DNA of 64,000 bases from Pseudomonas leptonychotis. Lineage in GTDB: Bacteria; Pseudomonadota; Gammaproteobacteria; Pseudomonadales; Pseudomonadaceae. Made by a program: the position numbers and the translations under genes. Positions 56,146 through 64,000 of this stretch are shown in pieces (the stretch's first letter is position 1; every line of letters starts with the position of its first letter). Below the pieces are notes generated by a model. It saw only the letters and a program-made list of their open reading frames with translations, was not told the DNA's origin and ran no database searches. Location of the stretch: contig NZ_RFLV01000006.1 of the NCBI RefSeq assembly GCF_004920405.1, positions 124,001 to 188,000 on the forward strand, in the 5' to 3' direction.

Positions 56146-57312
56146 ATGGATTTCGAACTCAGCGATGAACAACGCCTGCTGGTAGACAGCGCCCGCCAAT
56201 TCGCCAGCCGCGAGCTGGCGCCGCATGCCGCCGACTGGGACCGTGACCATCACTTCCCAGTGGACGTGATCAAGCAGGCCGCCGAGCAAGGCTATCTGGC
56301 CCTCTACATCAAAGAAGAGGATGGCGGCCTGGGTCTGTCGCGGCTGTCCGCTTCGCTGATTTTCGAGCAGCTGTCGGCCGGCTGCATCGCTACCACCGCC
56401 TTCCTCACCATCCACAACATGGCCTCGTGGATGCTCGCCTCCTTCGCCGACCAAGCGCTGAAAGATACCTGGTTGCCGCGCCTGGTCAGCGGCGAGTTAT
56501 TGGCCTCCTACTGCCTGACTGAACCGGACGCAGGCTCCGACGCCGCGCACCTGCGCACCCGCGCCAAGCGTGATGGCGACGACTATGTGCTGGATGGCAG
56601 CAAGTGCTTTATCTCCGGTGCAGGCTCAACCGATGTGCTGATTGTGATGGCGCGCACCGGCGAAGAAAGCGGCGCCAAGGGCGTTTCCTGCTTCCTGGTA
56701 CCGGCCGATGCCGAGGGTGTGAAGTACGGACGCAACGAACTGAAGATGGGCTGGCGCGCCCAGCCGACCCGCACCATCACCTTTGAAGGCGTACGTATCC
56801 CGGCCGGCAACCGCATCGGTCCGGAAGGCCAGGGTTTCGTCTACGCAATGAAGGGCCTGGATGGCGGGCGCATCAATATCGCCAGCTGCTCCCTCGGCGC
56901 CGCGCAAGCCGCACTGGAACAATCGCTGCGCTATGTGGAAGAACGCAAACAGTTCGGCAAACCGCTCAGCGACTTTCAGTCGCTGCAATTCAAGCTCGCC
57001 GACATGCTCACCGACCTCACCGCCAGCCGGCAGATGGTGCGCCTGGCCGCACATAAACTCGATCACGGCCACAGCGAAGCCAGCCTGTATTGCGCCATGG
57101 CCAAGCGCTTTGCCACCGATCACTGCTTCACCCTGTGCAACGAGGCGCTGCAACTTCACGGCGGCTACGGTTATCTGAATGACTACCCGCTGGAACGCTG
57201 GGTACGCGACAGCCGCGTGCATCAGATTCTGGAGGGCACCAACGAGATCATGCGAGTGATCATTGCTCGCCGCCTGCTGGATCAGGGCGGCATGCTTGAT
57301 CGCTTACTGTAA
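56146..57312 (+). CDS. Acyl-CoA dehydrogenase, probable isobutyryl-CoA dehydrogenase
   Basis: A 388-residue FAD enzyme expected to oxidise isobutyryl-CoA to methacrylyl-CoA. YCLTEPDAGSDAAHLRT and the FAD-binding loop are typical. The catalytic Glu lies in ILEGTNEIMR near the C-terminus, as in short-chain acyl-CoA dehydrogenases. The substrate is inferred from neighbours: enoyl-CoA hydratase, hydroxyisobutyryl-CoA hydrolase, mmsB and mmsA complete the valine route. Confidence 0.9.
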   Translation: MDFELSDEQRLLVDSARQFASRELAPHAADWDRDHHFPVDVIKQAAEQGYLALYIKEEDGGLGLSRLSASLIFEQLSAGCIATTAFLTIHNMASWMLASFADQALKDTWLPRLVSGELLASYCLTEPDAGSDAAHLRTRAKRDGDDYVLDGSKCFISGAGSTDVLIVMARTGEESGAKGVSCFLVPADAEGVKYGRNELKMGWRAQPTRTITFEGVRIPAGNRIGPEGQGFVYAMKGLDGGRINIASCSLGAAQAALEQSLRYVEERKQFGKPLSDFQSLQFKLADMLTDLTASRQMVRLAAHKLDHGHSEASLYCAMAKRFATDHCFTLCNEALQLHGGYGYLNDYPLERWVRDSRVHQILEGTNEIMRVIIARRLLDQGGMLDRLL

Positions 57313-57332
57313 CGACTGAACCACGCCCACAA

Positions 57333-57355
57333 CCCCTCTTCTGCATGAAGAGGGG
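57333..57355 (+). other. Stem-loop between acyl-CoA dehydrogenase and hydratase genes
   Basis: CCCCTCTTC-TGCAT-GAAGAGGGG, a perfect 9-base stem with a 5-base loop and no T-run, so not a classic terminator. It may stabilise or process the operon mRNA. Confidence 0.6.
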
Positions 57356-57376
57356 AGCAACCTGACGAGGACACTT

Positions 57377-58195
57377 ATGAGCCACGCCATCGAAGCCTAT
57401 AACCCCGGGGTCTTCGACCTGACCCACAAGATCACCGTGGAAAAGCACGGCCATACAGCGCTGATCACCATCAACAACCCGCCGGCCAATACCTGGGACC
57501 GCGAGTCGTTGATCGGCCTTAAACAACTGGTCGAACATCTCAATCATGACGATGACATTTACGCCTTGGTGATTACCGGCCAGGGCGGCAAGTTTTTCAG
57601 CGCTGGCGCTGACCTCAAGCTGTTCGCTGATGGCGACAAAGCCCGTGCACGCGAGATGGCACGGCGCTTCGGCGAGGCCTTCGAGGCGTTGCGTGATTTT
57701 CGCGGGGTATCGATTGCCGCGATCAATGGCTACGCCATGGGCGGCGGTCTGGAATGTGCTCTGGCCTGTGATATCCGTATCGCCGAACGCCAAGCACAAC
57801 TGGCCCTGCCGGAAGCCACGGTCGGTTTGCTGCCCTGCGCGGGCGGCACTCAGCACCTGAGTTGGTTGGTCGGCGAAGGCTGGGCCAAACGCATGATTCT
57901 CTGCGGCGAACGCCTGGATGCAGAAACCGCCCTGCGCATCGGCCTGGTCGAGCAAGTGGTCGACAGCGGTGAAGCCCGTGGTCATGCCTTGCTGCTGGCG
58001 GCAAAAGTCGCGCGGCAGAGCCCGGTGGCGGTACGCACCATCAAACCGTTGATTCAGGGTGCGCGCGAACGCAGCCCGAGCACCTGGCTGCCAGAAGAGC
58101 GCGAACGTTTTGTTGACCTGTTCGACGCCGATGACACCCGCGAAGGGGTCAACGCCTTCCTGGAAAAACGCGACCCGCAGTGGCGCAATAAATGA
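57377..58195 (+). CDS. Enoyl-CoA hydratase
   Basis: A 272-residue crotonase-family enzyme. Oxyanion-hole motifs are FFSAGADLKLF and NGYAMGGGLECALACD; both catalytic Glu positions (GGLEC and LPEATVGLLP) are kept, so real hydratase activity is likely. In this cluster it should hydrate methacrylyl-CoA to 3-hydroxyisobutyryl-CoA. It follows the dehydrogenase after a 64-base gap holding a stem-loop. Confidence 0.9.
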   Translation: MSHAIEAYNPGVFDLTHKITVEKHGHTALITINNPPANTWDRESLIGLKQLVEHLNHDDDIYALVITGQGGKFFSAGADLKLFADGDKARAREMARRFGEAFEALRDFRGVSIAAINGYAMGGGLECALACDIRIAERQAQLALPEATVGLLPCAGGTQHLSWLVGEGWAKRMILCGERLDAETALRIGLVEQVVDSGEARGHALLLAAKVARQSPVAVRTIKPLIQGARERSPSTWLPEERERFVDLFDADDTREGVNAFLEKRDPQWRNK

Positions 58196-58249
58196 TCTGC
58201 CGGCTGATGGAAAACCCTGCGCGGCTTTCCACGCAGGCAACGCAAATCC

Positions 58250-58321
58250 GTAGGGTGGATGTCGTTTTTAACATCCACCATGGCCTCACTCGGTGGATGG
58301 ATAAAACGTCATCCACCCTAC
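58250..58321. repeat. GTAGGGTGGAT dispersed palindrome, copy 2
   Basis: GTAGGGTGGAT (58250-58260) and ATCCACCCTAC (58311-58321) enclose an inner ATCCACC...GGTGGAT pair, so two hairpins make one large palindrome. It sits between the hydratase and hydrolase genes of one operon. Confidence 0.85.
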
Positions 58322-58334
58322 GCTGGAAACACAG

Positions 58335-59438
58335 ATGAACGTGCAATTCGAAGAGCGCCCGGCCCAACACGGCATGCGCATCGGCATCGCCAGCCTGGAT
58401 GCCGAAAAAAGCCTCAACGCCCTTTCGCTGCCGATGATCGAGGCGCTGGATGCCAAGCTCAAGGCTTGGGCTGATGACCCGAGCATTGCCTGCGTCATGT
58501 TGCGTGGTAACGGCCCCAAAGCGTTCTGCGCTGGCGGCGACGTGGTGCAGCTGGTGCATCAATGCCGTGAACACCCGGGCGAAATACCGCCCTTGGCGCG
58601 GCGCTTTTTTGCCGACGAATACCGCCTCGACCACCGCATCCACACCTTCCCAAAACCCTTTATCTGCTGGGCTCATGGCCACGTACTGGGCGGCGGCATG
58701 GGCCTGATGCAAGGTGCAGGCATTCGCATCGTCACCCCAGGCAGCCGCCTGGGCATGCCGGAAGTGAATATCGGCCTGTACCCGGATGTAGGCGGCAGCT
58801 GGTTCCTCGCGCGCCTGCCGGGCAAGCTCGGTTTATTTCTCGGCCTGACCGCCAGCAGCATCAACGCCCGCGATGCGCTGGATCTGGACCTGGCCGACCG
58901 CGTGCTACTCGACAGCCAGCAAGACGATCTGCTCAATGGCCTGGCGCAACTCAACTGGCAGGAGCAGAGCGCGCAGCAACTACACAGCCTGCTCAAGGCT
59001 CTGGAAAACCAGGCCCTGCCTGAACTGCCAGAAGCCCAATGGTTGCCGCGCCGTGCGCGCATCGACGAGCTGCTCGATACCGCCGACCTGCCCCACGCCT
59101 GGCAGGCCATCAGTACCTTGCACAGCGATAGCGACCTGCTCCTCGCGCGCGCCGCCAAAACGCTGAATGGCGGCTGCCCGCTGACCGGTCATCTGGTTTG
59201 GGAGCAAATCAAACGGGCCAAACCGCTGTCATTGGCCGAGGTATTCCGCATGGAATACGCCATGAGCCTGAACTGCTGCCGCCATCCGGAGTTTCCCGAG
59301 GGTGTGCGCTCACGCCTGATCGACAAAGACCACGCGCCACAGTGGCACTGGCCGGATGTAGCGAACATCCCTGACGAAGTGATCGAAGCACACTTCACCC
59401 CCGTCTGGGACGGTGAACACCCGCTGGCAGATTTGTAG
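58335..59438 (+). CDS. 3-hydroxyisobutyryl-CoA hydrolase
   Basis: A 367-residue crotonase-fold enzyme longer than a hydratase, with the hydrolase pattern KAFCAGGDVVQLV, WAHGHVLGGGMGLMQGA, MPEVNIGLYPDVGGSWFLAR and a C-terminal helical domain (SLAEVFRMEYAMSLNCC). It releases 3-hydroxyisobutyrate from its CoA ester in valine breakdown. The stop codon TAG is part of the adjoining repeat (GTAGG at 59435-59439). Cotranscribed with its neighbours apart from the repeats. Confidence 0.92.
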   Translation: MNVQFEERPAQHGMRIGIASLDAEKSLNALSLPMIEALDAKLKAWADDPSIACVMLRGNGPKAFCAGGDVVQLVHQCREHPGEIPPLARRFFADEYRLDHRIHTFPKPFICWAHGHVLGGGMGLMQGAGIRIVTPGSRLGMPEVNIGLYPDVGGSWFLARLPGKLGLFLGLTASSINARDALDLDLADRVLLDSQQDDLLNGLAQLNWQEQSAQQLHSLLKALENQALPELPEAQWLPRRARIDELLDTADLPHAWQAISTLHSDSDLLLARAAKTLNGGCPLTGHLVWEQIKRAKPLSLAEVFRMEYAMSLNCCRHPEFPEGVRSRLIDKDHAPQWHWPDVANIPDEVIEAHFTPVWDGEHPLADL

Positions 59439-59510
59439 GTTGGATGGCGCTTTTTTCATCCACCAATAAGACCGCAGCGGGTGGATGAGTGAAACGTCAT
59501 CCACCCTACA
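59435..59510. repeat. GTAGGGTGGAT dispersed palindrome, copy 3
   Basis: GTAGGTTGGAT (59435-59445, one change) and ATCCACCCTAC (59499-59509) with inner CATCCACC and GGTGGATG. Its first bases supply the hydrolase stop codon. Same family as copies 1 and 2. Confidence 0.85.
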
Positions 59511-59566
59511 CGGCTATTGACCAGCAGCGGCCTGGGTCGCTGCTCCCTCAGGCAAGGAGAGCAAAA

Positions 59567-60451
59567 ATGAACAAAATTGCCTTTATCGGCCTCGGCCACA
59601 TGGGTCTGCCCATGGCGCGCAACCTGCTTAAGGCCGGTTTCAACCTCAGCGTCTTCGACCTGCTGCAAGCGGCCGTCGAAGACCTGGCCAAGGATGGTGC
59701 CCAGGCCGCCAGCAGCGCCGTAGATGCTGTGCAAGGGGCTGATGTGGTGGTCAGCATGCTGCCGGCCAGCCGACATGTCGAAGGCTTGTACTTGGGTGAT
59801 AACGGCCTGCTGGCCGCGCTTAAGCCTGGCAGCCTGGTGCTGGAATGCTCGACCATTGCCCCAGAGTCCGCACGCAAGGTGCACCAGGCGGCCCAGGCGC
59901 GCGGCATCGAACTGCTCGACGCCCCAGTGTCCGGCGGCACCGCCGGCGCAGCAGCTGGCACCCTGACCTTTATGATCGGCGGCGCGGCCAGCACCCTGGA
60001 AAAAGCCCGCACAATCTTTGAAGCCATGGGCAAGAACATCTTCCACGCGGGTCCCGACGGTGCCGGCCAGGTGGCCAAGGTGTGCAATAACCAAGTGTTG
60101 GCAGTACAGATGATCGCCACTGCTGAAGCCATGGCCATGGGCGTGGCCAACGGCTTGGAGCCGGCAGTGCTGGCCGAAATCATGCGCCAGAGCTCGGGCG
60201 GCAACTGGACCCTAGAGAAGTACAACCCCTGGCCCGGCGTGATGGAAAACGCCCCGGCCTCCAAAGGCTACAGCGGCGGCTTTATGGCCGAGCTGATGAC
60301 CAAAGACCTGGGCCTCGCCCAGGAAGCCGCTCAAGCCAGCGGCAGCAGCACGCCCATGGGGGCGCTGGCGTTGCAGCTGTATCGCTTGCTGCTCAAGCAA
60401 GGCAAGGGCAAGCAGGACTTCTCGGTGGTGCAGCAGCTGTTTGTTGAGTAG
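59567..60451 (+). CDS. mmsB: 3-hydroxyisobutyrate dehydrogenase
   Basis: A 294-residue NAD-dependent enzyme making methylmalonate semialdehyde, the substrate of MmsA. NAD motif GLGHMGLPMARNL, substrate loop DAPVSGGTAGAAAGTL and catalytic Lys in GAGQVAKVCNNQ are all present. ATG at 59567-59569, with AAGGAGA upstream. It completes the valine route in this cluster. Confidence 0.95.
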   Translation: MNKIAFIGLGHMGLPMARNLLKAGFNLSVFDLLQAAVEDLAKDGAQAASSAVDAVQGADVVVSMLPASRHVEGLYLGDNGLLAALKPGSLVLECSTIAPESARKVHQAAQARGIELLDAPVSGGTAGAAAGTLTFMIGGAASTLEKARTIFEAMGKNIFHAGPDGAGQVAKVCNNQVLAVQMIATAEAMAMGVANGLEPAVLAEIMRQSSGGNWTLEKYNPWPGVMENAPASKGYSGGFMAELMTKDLGLAQEAAQASGSSTPMGALALQLYRLLLKQGKGKQDFSVVQQLFVE

Positions 60452-60470
60452 GCCCGAACCCCGCCTCATC

Positions 60471-60525
60471 GTAGGAGCGGGCCATGCCCGCGAAGCTTTC
60501 AATCGCGGCCATGGCCCGCTCCTAC
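60471..60525. repeat. REP element pair (GTAGGAGCGGGC type)
   Basis: GTAGGAGCGGGC (60471-60482) and GCCCGCTCCTAC (60514-60525) inverted around an inner CATGCCCGCG/CGCGGCCATG core. This is the common Pseudomonas REP sequence, in a head-to-head pair as found in BIMEs. It lies just after mmsB. Confidence 0.88.
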
Positions 60526-60552
60526 GTCGATAAACAGTTAACCCGCAGGCAA

Positions 60553-60582
60553 CAAAAAGCCGCAGCGAGCTGCGGCTTTTTT
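60553..60582. terminator. Bidirectional terminator between mmsB and lapC
   Basis: AAAAAGCCGCAG-CGAG-CTGCGGCTTTTTT: a 12-base stem with A-run and T-run on either side. It can end the valine operon on the plus strand and lapBC on the minus strand. Confidence 0.9.
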
Positions 60583-60600
60583 GTGGGCAAAGTAGGCGGT

Positions 60601-61977
60601 CTAGCGCTCGCGCAATGCTTCGCTACGGGCGCGGATAATCGGCTTGAGCAGGTAGCTGAGCACACTCTTCTTGCCGGTGATGATATCCACCGAAGCGACC
60701 ATCCCAGGAATGATCAGCAGCGGATTTTCCACCGTTCCGAGATGGCTTTTATTGGTACGCAGCTTGATCACATAAAAGCTGTTGCCTTCATCGTCGGTCA
60801 CGGTGTCCGCGCCAATCTGCTCCAGCTCGGCCTTGAGCCCACCGTAGATGGTGTAGTCATAGGCGGTGAACTTGACCATGGCTTCCTGCCCCGGATGCAG
60901 AAAGGCAATGTCCTGCGGACGAATACGCGCCTCGACCAAGAGGTTTTCATCCAACGGCACAATTTCCACCAGGTCGCTGCCTGGCTGAATCACCCCACCG
61001 ATGGTGTTGACCAGTAGCTGCTTAACGATGCCGCGCACCGGCGAGGTGACCAGGGTACGGTTGACGCGGTCTTCCAGCGCCCTACCGGTCGACTGGATCT
61101 TGCTCAGCTCGGTGCGCGCTTCATTCAGCTGAGTCAGTGCCTCACTGCGAAAACGTCCACGGGTTTCATCGATCTTGCGCTCCACTTCCTTGATCGCTGC
61201 TTCGGCTCGCGGCATCGCCAACGTGGTGGCATCCAACTGGCCGCGCGCTTCCACTTCGGCACGCTTAAGGCGCAAGACTTCCACCTGGGAAATCGCACCT
61301 TGAGCCACTAACGGCTCAGACATGCGAATTTCCTGTCGCAGCAAGCTGAGGCTACTGCGAAACTGCCCTTGCTTGGAGGCAAACTCTCGCAGCTCCTGCT
61401 GCCGCTGGATCAACTGCTCTTCCAGGCCCGCCACCTCATCCAGCAATTGCTGTTTACGGCTGTTGAACAGCTGGATTTCGTTATCTGCCTGGCGGCCGGC
61501 CTTTTCCCGCACCTCATCAGCAACCACCAGCTCGCGATCCTGCACTTCGGCACTCAAGCGCTCCACGCGCAGCAGCAAAGCCAAGCGATCGGCCTCCGTT
61601 TCACCCACGTTGGAGGCAAAACGAGTGTCGTCCAAGCGCAACAACGGCGCGCCGGCGTCAACAATCTGCCCTTCACGGACAAACAGCTCGGCGACAATAC
61701 CGCCTTCCAAGTTCTGAATTTTCTGCAGGCGCGAGGACGGGATCGCCTTGCCATCGCCCCGAGTCACTTCATCAACCACGGCGAAATTGGCCCACAGCAG
61801 GCAGAACACCACAAAAGCAATCAGCCCCCAGATGGTCAGCCGGACAACCCGCGGTGCATCCTCAATCAAGGCTTTGTTGATCTCAGGCAGCGGCTCATCA
61901 CCCAGCTCATCGTCACTGCCAAAATAGGCCGCCACGGCCTGACGCAGACTCTTCTTCTCGGGCGCTTTAGCTGACAC
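60601..61977 (-). CDS. lapC: LapC, membrane-fusion protein of a type I secretion system
   Basis: A 458-residue HlyD-family adaptor with one membrane helix (about 46-66), a long coiled-coil region (about 110-290) and a C-terminal beta-barrel domain (TLVTSPVRGIVKQLLVNTIGG; IPGMVASVDIITGKKSVL). It links the ABC transporter LapB to the outer-membrane channel LapE to export giant adhesins such as LapA. The GTG start at 61975-61977 overlaps the lapB stop by 11 bases, with GGGG upstream. Confidence 0.88.
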   Translation of the reverse strand: MSAKAPEKKSLRQAVAAYFGSDDELGDEPLPEINKALIEDAPRVVRLTIWGLIAFVVFCLLWANFAVVDEVTRGDGKAIPSSRLQKIQNLEGGIVAELFVREGQIVDAGAPLLRLDDTRFASNVGETEADRLALLLRVERLSAEVQDRELVVADEVREKAGRQADNEIQLFNSRKQQLLDEVAGLEEQLIQRQQELREFASKQGQFRSSLSLLRQEIRMSEPLVAQGAISQVEVLRLKRAEVEARGQLDATTLAMPRAEAAIKEVERKIDETRGRFRSEALTQLNEARTELSKIQSTGRALEDRVNRTLVTSPVRGIVKQLLVNTIGGVIQPGSDLVEIVPLDENLLVEARIRPQDIAFLHPGQEAMVKFTAYDYTIYGGLKAELEQIGADTVTDDEGNSFYVIKLRTNKSHLGTVENPLLIIPGMVASVDIITGKKSVLSYLLKPIIRARSEALRER

Positions 61978-64000
61978 TGATTTGCCCCTTTTTCAGCGCT
62001 TCCATCACGCTACTTTTTGGTCCGTCGGCGATGATCTGCCCGCGATCCACGATAATCAGCCGGTCGACCAGGCTGAGCATCGAGGCGCGGTGGGTGACCA
62101 ACAGCAGGGTCTTGGTGCCGATTACCGCTGACAAGCGCTGCTTGAGGCGCTCTTCGCCGGTGTTGTCCATGGCGCTAGTCGGCTCATCAAGCAATAGAAT
62201 CGGCGGGTCGAGCAACAACGCACGGGCCAAGGCAACGTTCTGCCGCTGGCCGCCGGATAGATTCTGCCCGCGCTCCCCAACTTGCAGCTCATAGCCTTTG
62301 GGGTGCAGGCGTACGAACTCATGCACACCCGCCAACTCAGCGGCCTGCAACACCAGTTCGTCCTCCACATAACGGGCGCCGGACACCAGGTTGTCGCGCA
62401 AGGTGCCACTGAACAATTGAATGTCCTGCGGCACATAACCGATGTTGTGGCGTAAATCGCTGACATCCAGCTGGCGCACATCAATACCGTCTACCAGCAA
62501 ACTGCCAGCGTCGGGCTGATACAAGCCGACAATCAGCTTGGCCAACGAGCTTTTACCCGAACCACTGCGGCCGATGATGCCAATTTTCTCGCCTGGGCGA
62601 ACCACCAGGTTAATGCTTTGCAGGGCAGCCTGTTGTTGATCCGGATAATGGAAATCCAGCTGACGAAACTCAATCGCCCCTTGCAGCGACTGGCGCTTGA
62701 GCGGGCGCTCATCGGCATGGCGCTCTTGCGGCAACTCCATCATCTGGTTGACGGACTCAAGGGTGATCTTGGCCTGCTGATAACGGGTCAGCAAACCCGA
62801 AATTTGCGTCAATGGCCCCAGAGCGCGACTGCTGAGCATGTAGCAGGCAATCAGTCCGCCCATGCTCAGGTTGCCATCGATGATCTGGTACACACCGAGC
62901 ACAATCACCACTACACCGGCCAGCTGCTGTAACAGCATGGTGGCGTTCATCGCCAGGCTGGAGAGCATGCGCGCGCGCAGCTCCAGACGGCTCAGTGTGC
63001 CAATGGTCTGCTCCCAGACGTATTGGCGCTCACTCTCTGCATTGTTGACCTTGACTGCATCCAGCCCCGCCAGGCTCTCGATCAGGCTCGACTGACGCTC
63101 AGCCGCCAACGCCATGGTGCGCTGCATGGTTTCTGCCAACGGCCGTTGCAACGTCCAACCAATCAGGGCCACCAGCGGGAAGGCCAGCACCGGAATCCAC
63201 ACCAGATGCCCACCGATCATGGCGATCACCGCGAGAATCAACAGGGTAAACGGCAGGTCGATAACGCTGGCCAGGGTCAGCGAAGCGAGGAAATCACGTA
63301 GGCTCTGAAATTCGTGAATGTTCTGCGCAAAGCTACCGACCCGCGCCGGACGGAACTTCATGGCCATACCAACGATGCGCTCGAACAGCGTGGCGGAGAT
63401 GATCAGGTCGGTCTTTTTGCCCGCCAAATCCAGACACAAGCCGCGCAAGGTTTTCAGCAGCAGATCGAAGCAGAACACCCCGGCGATACCAATTGCCAAT
63501 ACCCACAGCGTGGCTTCAGCCTGGTTGGGCACTACGCGGTCGTACACATTCATCACAAACAGCGGCGTCGCCAAACCGATCAGGTTGATCAGAAAACTCG
63601 CGGCAATGGCATCGATATACAGCCAGCGAGACCGCTTGAGGGTGTCGCGAAACCAGGACGTGGCACGCGGGATCAACTCACCACGGTTGAAATCGAACTT
63701 ATGCAGTGGCTGAGCAAAGAACACGCGGCCACTGTAATCCTCGGCCAGTGTTTCGACACTCACGCGCACCTCACCACCCTCGCTTTCACTGGGCATGACG
63801 CGCGCACGTCCCTGATCATCCCAACCCAGCAAAATGGCACTTCGACCATCACGCAGCAGCAACAAGGCTGGCATGGCCAAAGCCGGAATCTTCTCCAAAC
63901 CACGACGCAACCAACGCCCCTGAAGCCCCGCACGCGCGGCGGCACGCGGCAGCAACTCGGCACTCAAGCGCTGCTCAGGCAGCGGCAAACCAGCCGTGAG
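61967..64000 (-). CDS. lapB: LapB, type I secretion ABC transporter (N-terminus beyond window)
   Basis: 678 visible residues; the frame stays open to the window end, so perhaps 40 N-terminal residues are missing. An N-terminal C39-like domain (about 10-120 of the visible part) lacks the catalytic Cys, as in transporters that bind but do not cut substrates. A six-helix membrane domain follows. The ATPase shows Walker A GRSGSGKSSLAK, signature LSGGQRQNVALARALLLDP and Walker B ILLLDEPTSAMD. It exports large RTX adhesins with LapC. The lapA adhesin gene is not in the window. Confidence 0.9.
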   Translation of the reverse strand, partial: LTAGLPLPEQRLSAELLPRAAARAGLQGRWLRRGLEKIPALAMPALLLLRDGRSAILLGWDDQGRARVMPSESEGGEVRVSVETLAEDYSGRVFFAQPLHKFDFNRGELIPRATSWFRDTLKRSRWLYIDAIAASFLINLIGLATPLFVMNVYDRVVPNQAEATLWVLAIGIAGVFCFDLLLKTLRGLCLDLAGKKTDLIISATLFERIVGMAMKFRPARVGSFAQNIHEFQSLRDFLASLTLASVIDLPFTLLILAVIAMIGGHLVWIPVLAFPLVALIGWTLQRPLAETMQRTMALAAERQSSLIESLAGLDAVKVNNAESERQYVWEQTIGTLSRLELRARMLSSLAMNATMLLQQLAGVVVIVLGVYQIIDGNLSMGGLIACYMLSSRALGPLTQISGLLTRYQQAKITLESVNQMMELPQERHADERPLKRQSLQGAIEFRQLDFHYPDQQQAALQSINLVVRPGEKIGIIGRSGSGKSSLAKLIVGLYQPDAGSLLVDGIDVRQLDVSDLRHNIGYVPQDIQLFSGTLRDNLVSGARYVEDELVLQAAELAGVHEFVRLHPKGYELQVGERGQNLSGGQRQNVALARALLLDPPILLLDEPTSAMDNTGEERLKQRLSAVIGTKTLLLVTHRASMLSLVDRLIIVDRGQIIADGPKSSVMEALKKGQISVS

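Overview
The window is Pseudomonas chromosome. The evidence is a complete algU-mucA-mucB-mucC-mucD operon followed by lepA-lepB-rnc-era-recO-pdxJ, a σ54-type promoter before the flagellar fliE operon, an HptB/HsbR/HsbA phosphorelay, OprD-family porin and TctABC/TctDE genes, LapB/LapC secretion genes, and Pseudomonas-type REP repeats. From memory, the block from pdxJ (about 21 kb) to mmsB (about 60 kb) runs in the same order as PA0773 to PA0743 of P. aeruginosa PAO1, with local insertions. No rRNA, tRNA, CRISPR array, prophage or intact insertion sequence was seen.

Layout. 0-9 kb (minus strand): flagellar genes fliE-F-G-H-I-J, then hsbA-hsbR-hptB and the start of fliK. 9-19 kb: a VF530-type small protein, putP, an HDOD protein, a four-gene operon (cupredoxin-like protein, membrane GGDEF/EAL protein, DUF3034 protein, truncated-globin lipoprotein), an AraC regulator, a membrane protein and a chagasin-like inhibitor lipoprotein. 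19-36 kb: cmoA-cmoB, then the housekeeping/envelope-stress block pdxJ-recO-era-rnc-lepB-lepA-mucDCBA-algU, divergent nadB, ygfX-sdhE, ygfZ and a second HDOD protein. 36-45 kb: a small-molecule binding protein, the TctE/TctD two-component pair and the tricarboxylate uptake set opdH-tctC-tctB-tctA plus an AbrB-family membrane protein. 45-52 kb: a DUF6279 lipoprotein, ung, a two-gene operon of a polyamine-type periplasmic binding protein and a diguanylate cyclase, a hypothetical protein, a decayed ung/araC chimera and an MFS transporter. 52-60.5 kb: an AraC regulator divergent from a valine/isobutyrate degradation cluster (mmsA, a periplasmic binding protein, acyl-CoA dehydrogenase, enoyl-CoA hydratase, 3-hydroxyisobutyryl-CoA hydrolase, mmsB). 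60.6-64 kb: lapC and lapB (cut by the window end).

How the parts work together. Three separate c-di-GMP-linked modules occur: HptB-HsbR-HsbA beside the flagellar genes, the cupredoxin/EAL/globin operon, and the binding-protein/diguanylate-cyclase operon. The last resembles the NspS-MbaA polyamine sensing pair of Vibrio cholerae. Lap secretion genes, a known output of c-di-GMP control in Pseudomonas, lie at the right edge. Carbon-source genes (putP, opdH, mmsA) each carry an AACAACAA motif in the leader, the pattern bound by Hfq/Crc, which suggests shared catabolite repression. Direct repeats with helical spacing lie beside both AraC genes and before opdH and are good operator candidates.

Limits: all identifications come from reading the sequence against remembered families. 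No alignment, structure prediction or database search was run, and start sites were chosen by Shine-Dalgarno match and family knowledge.
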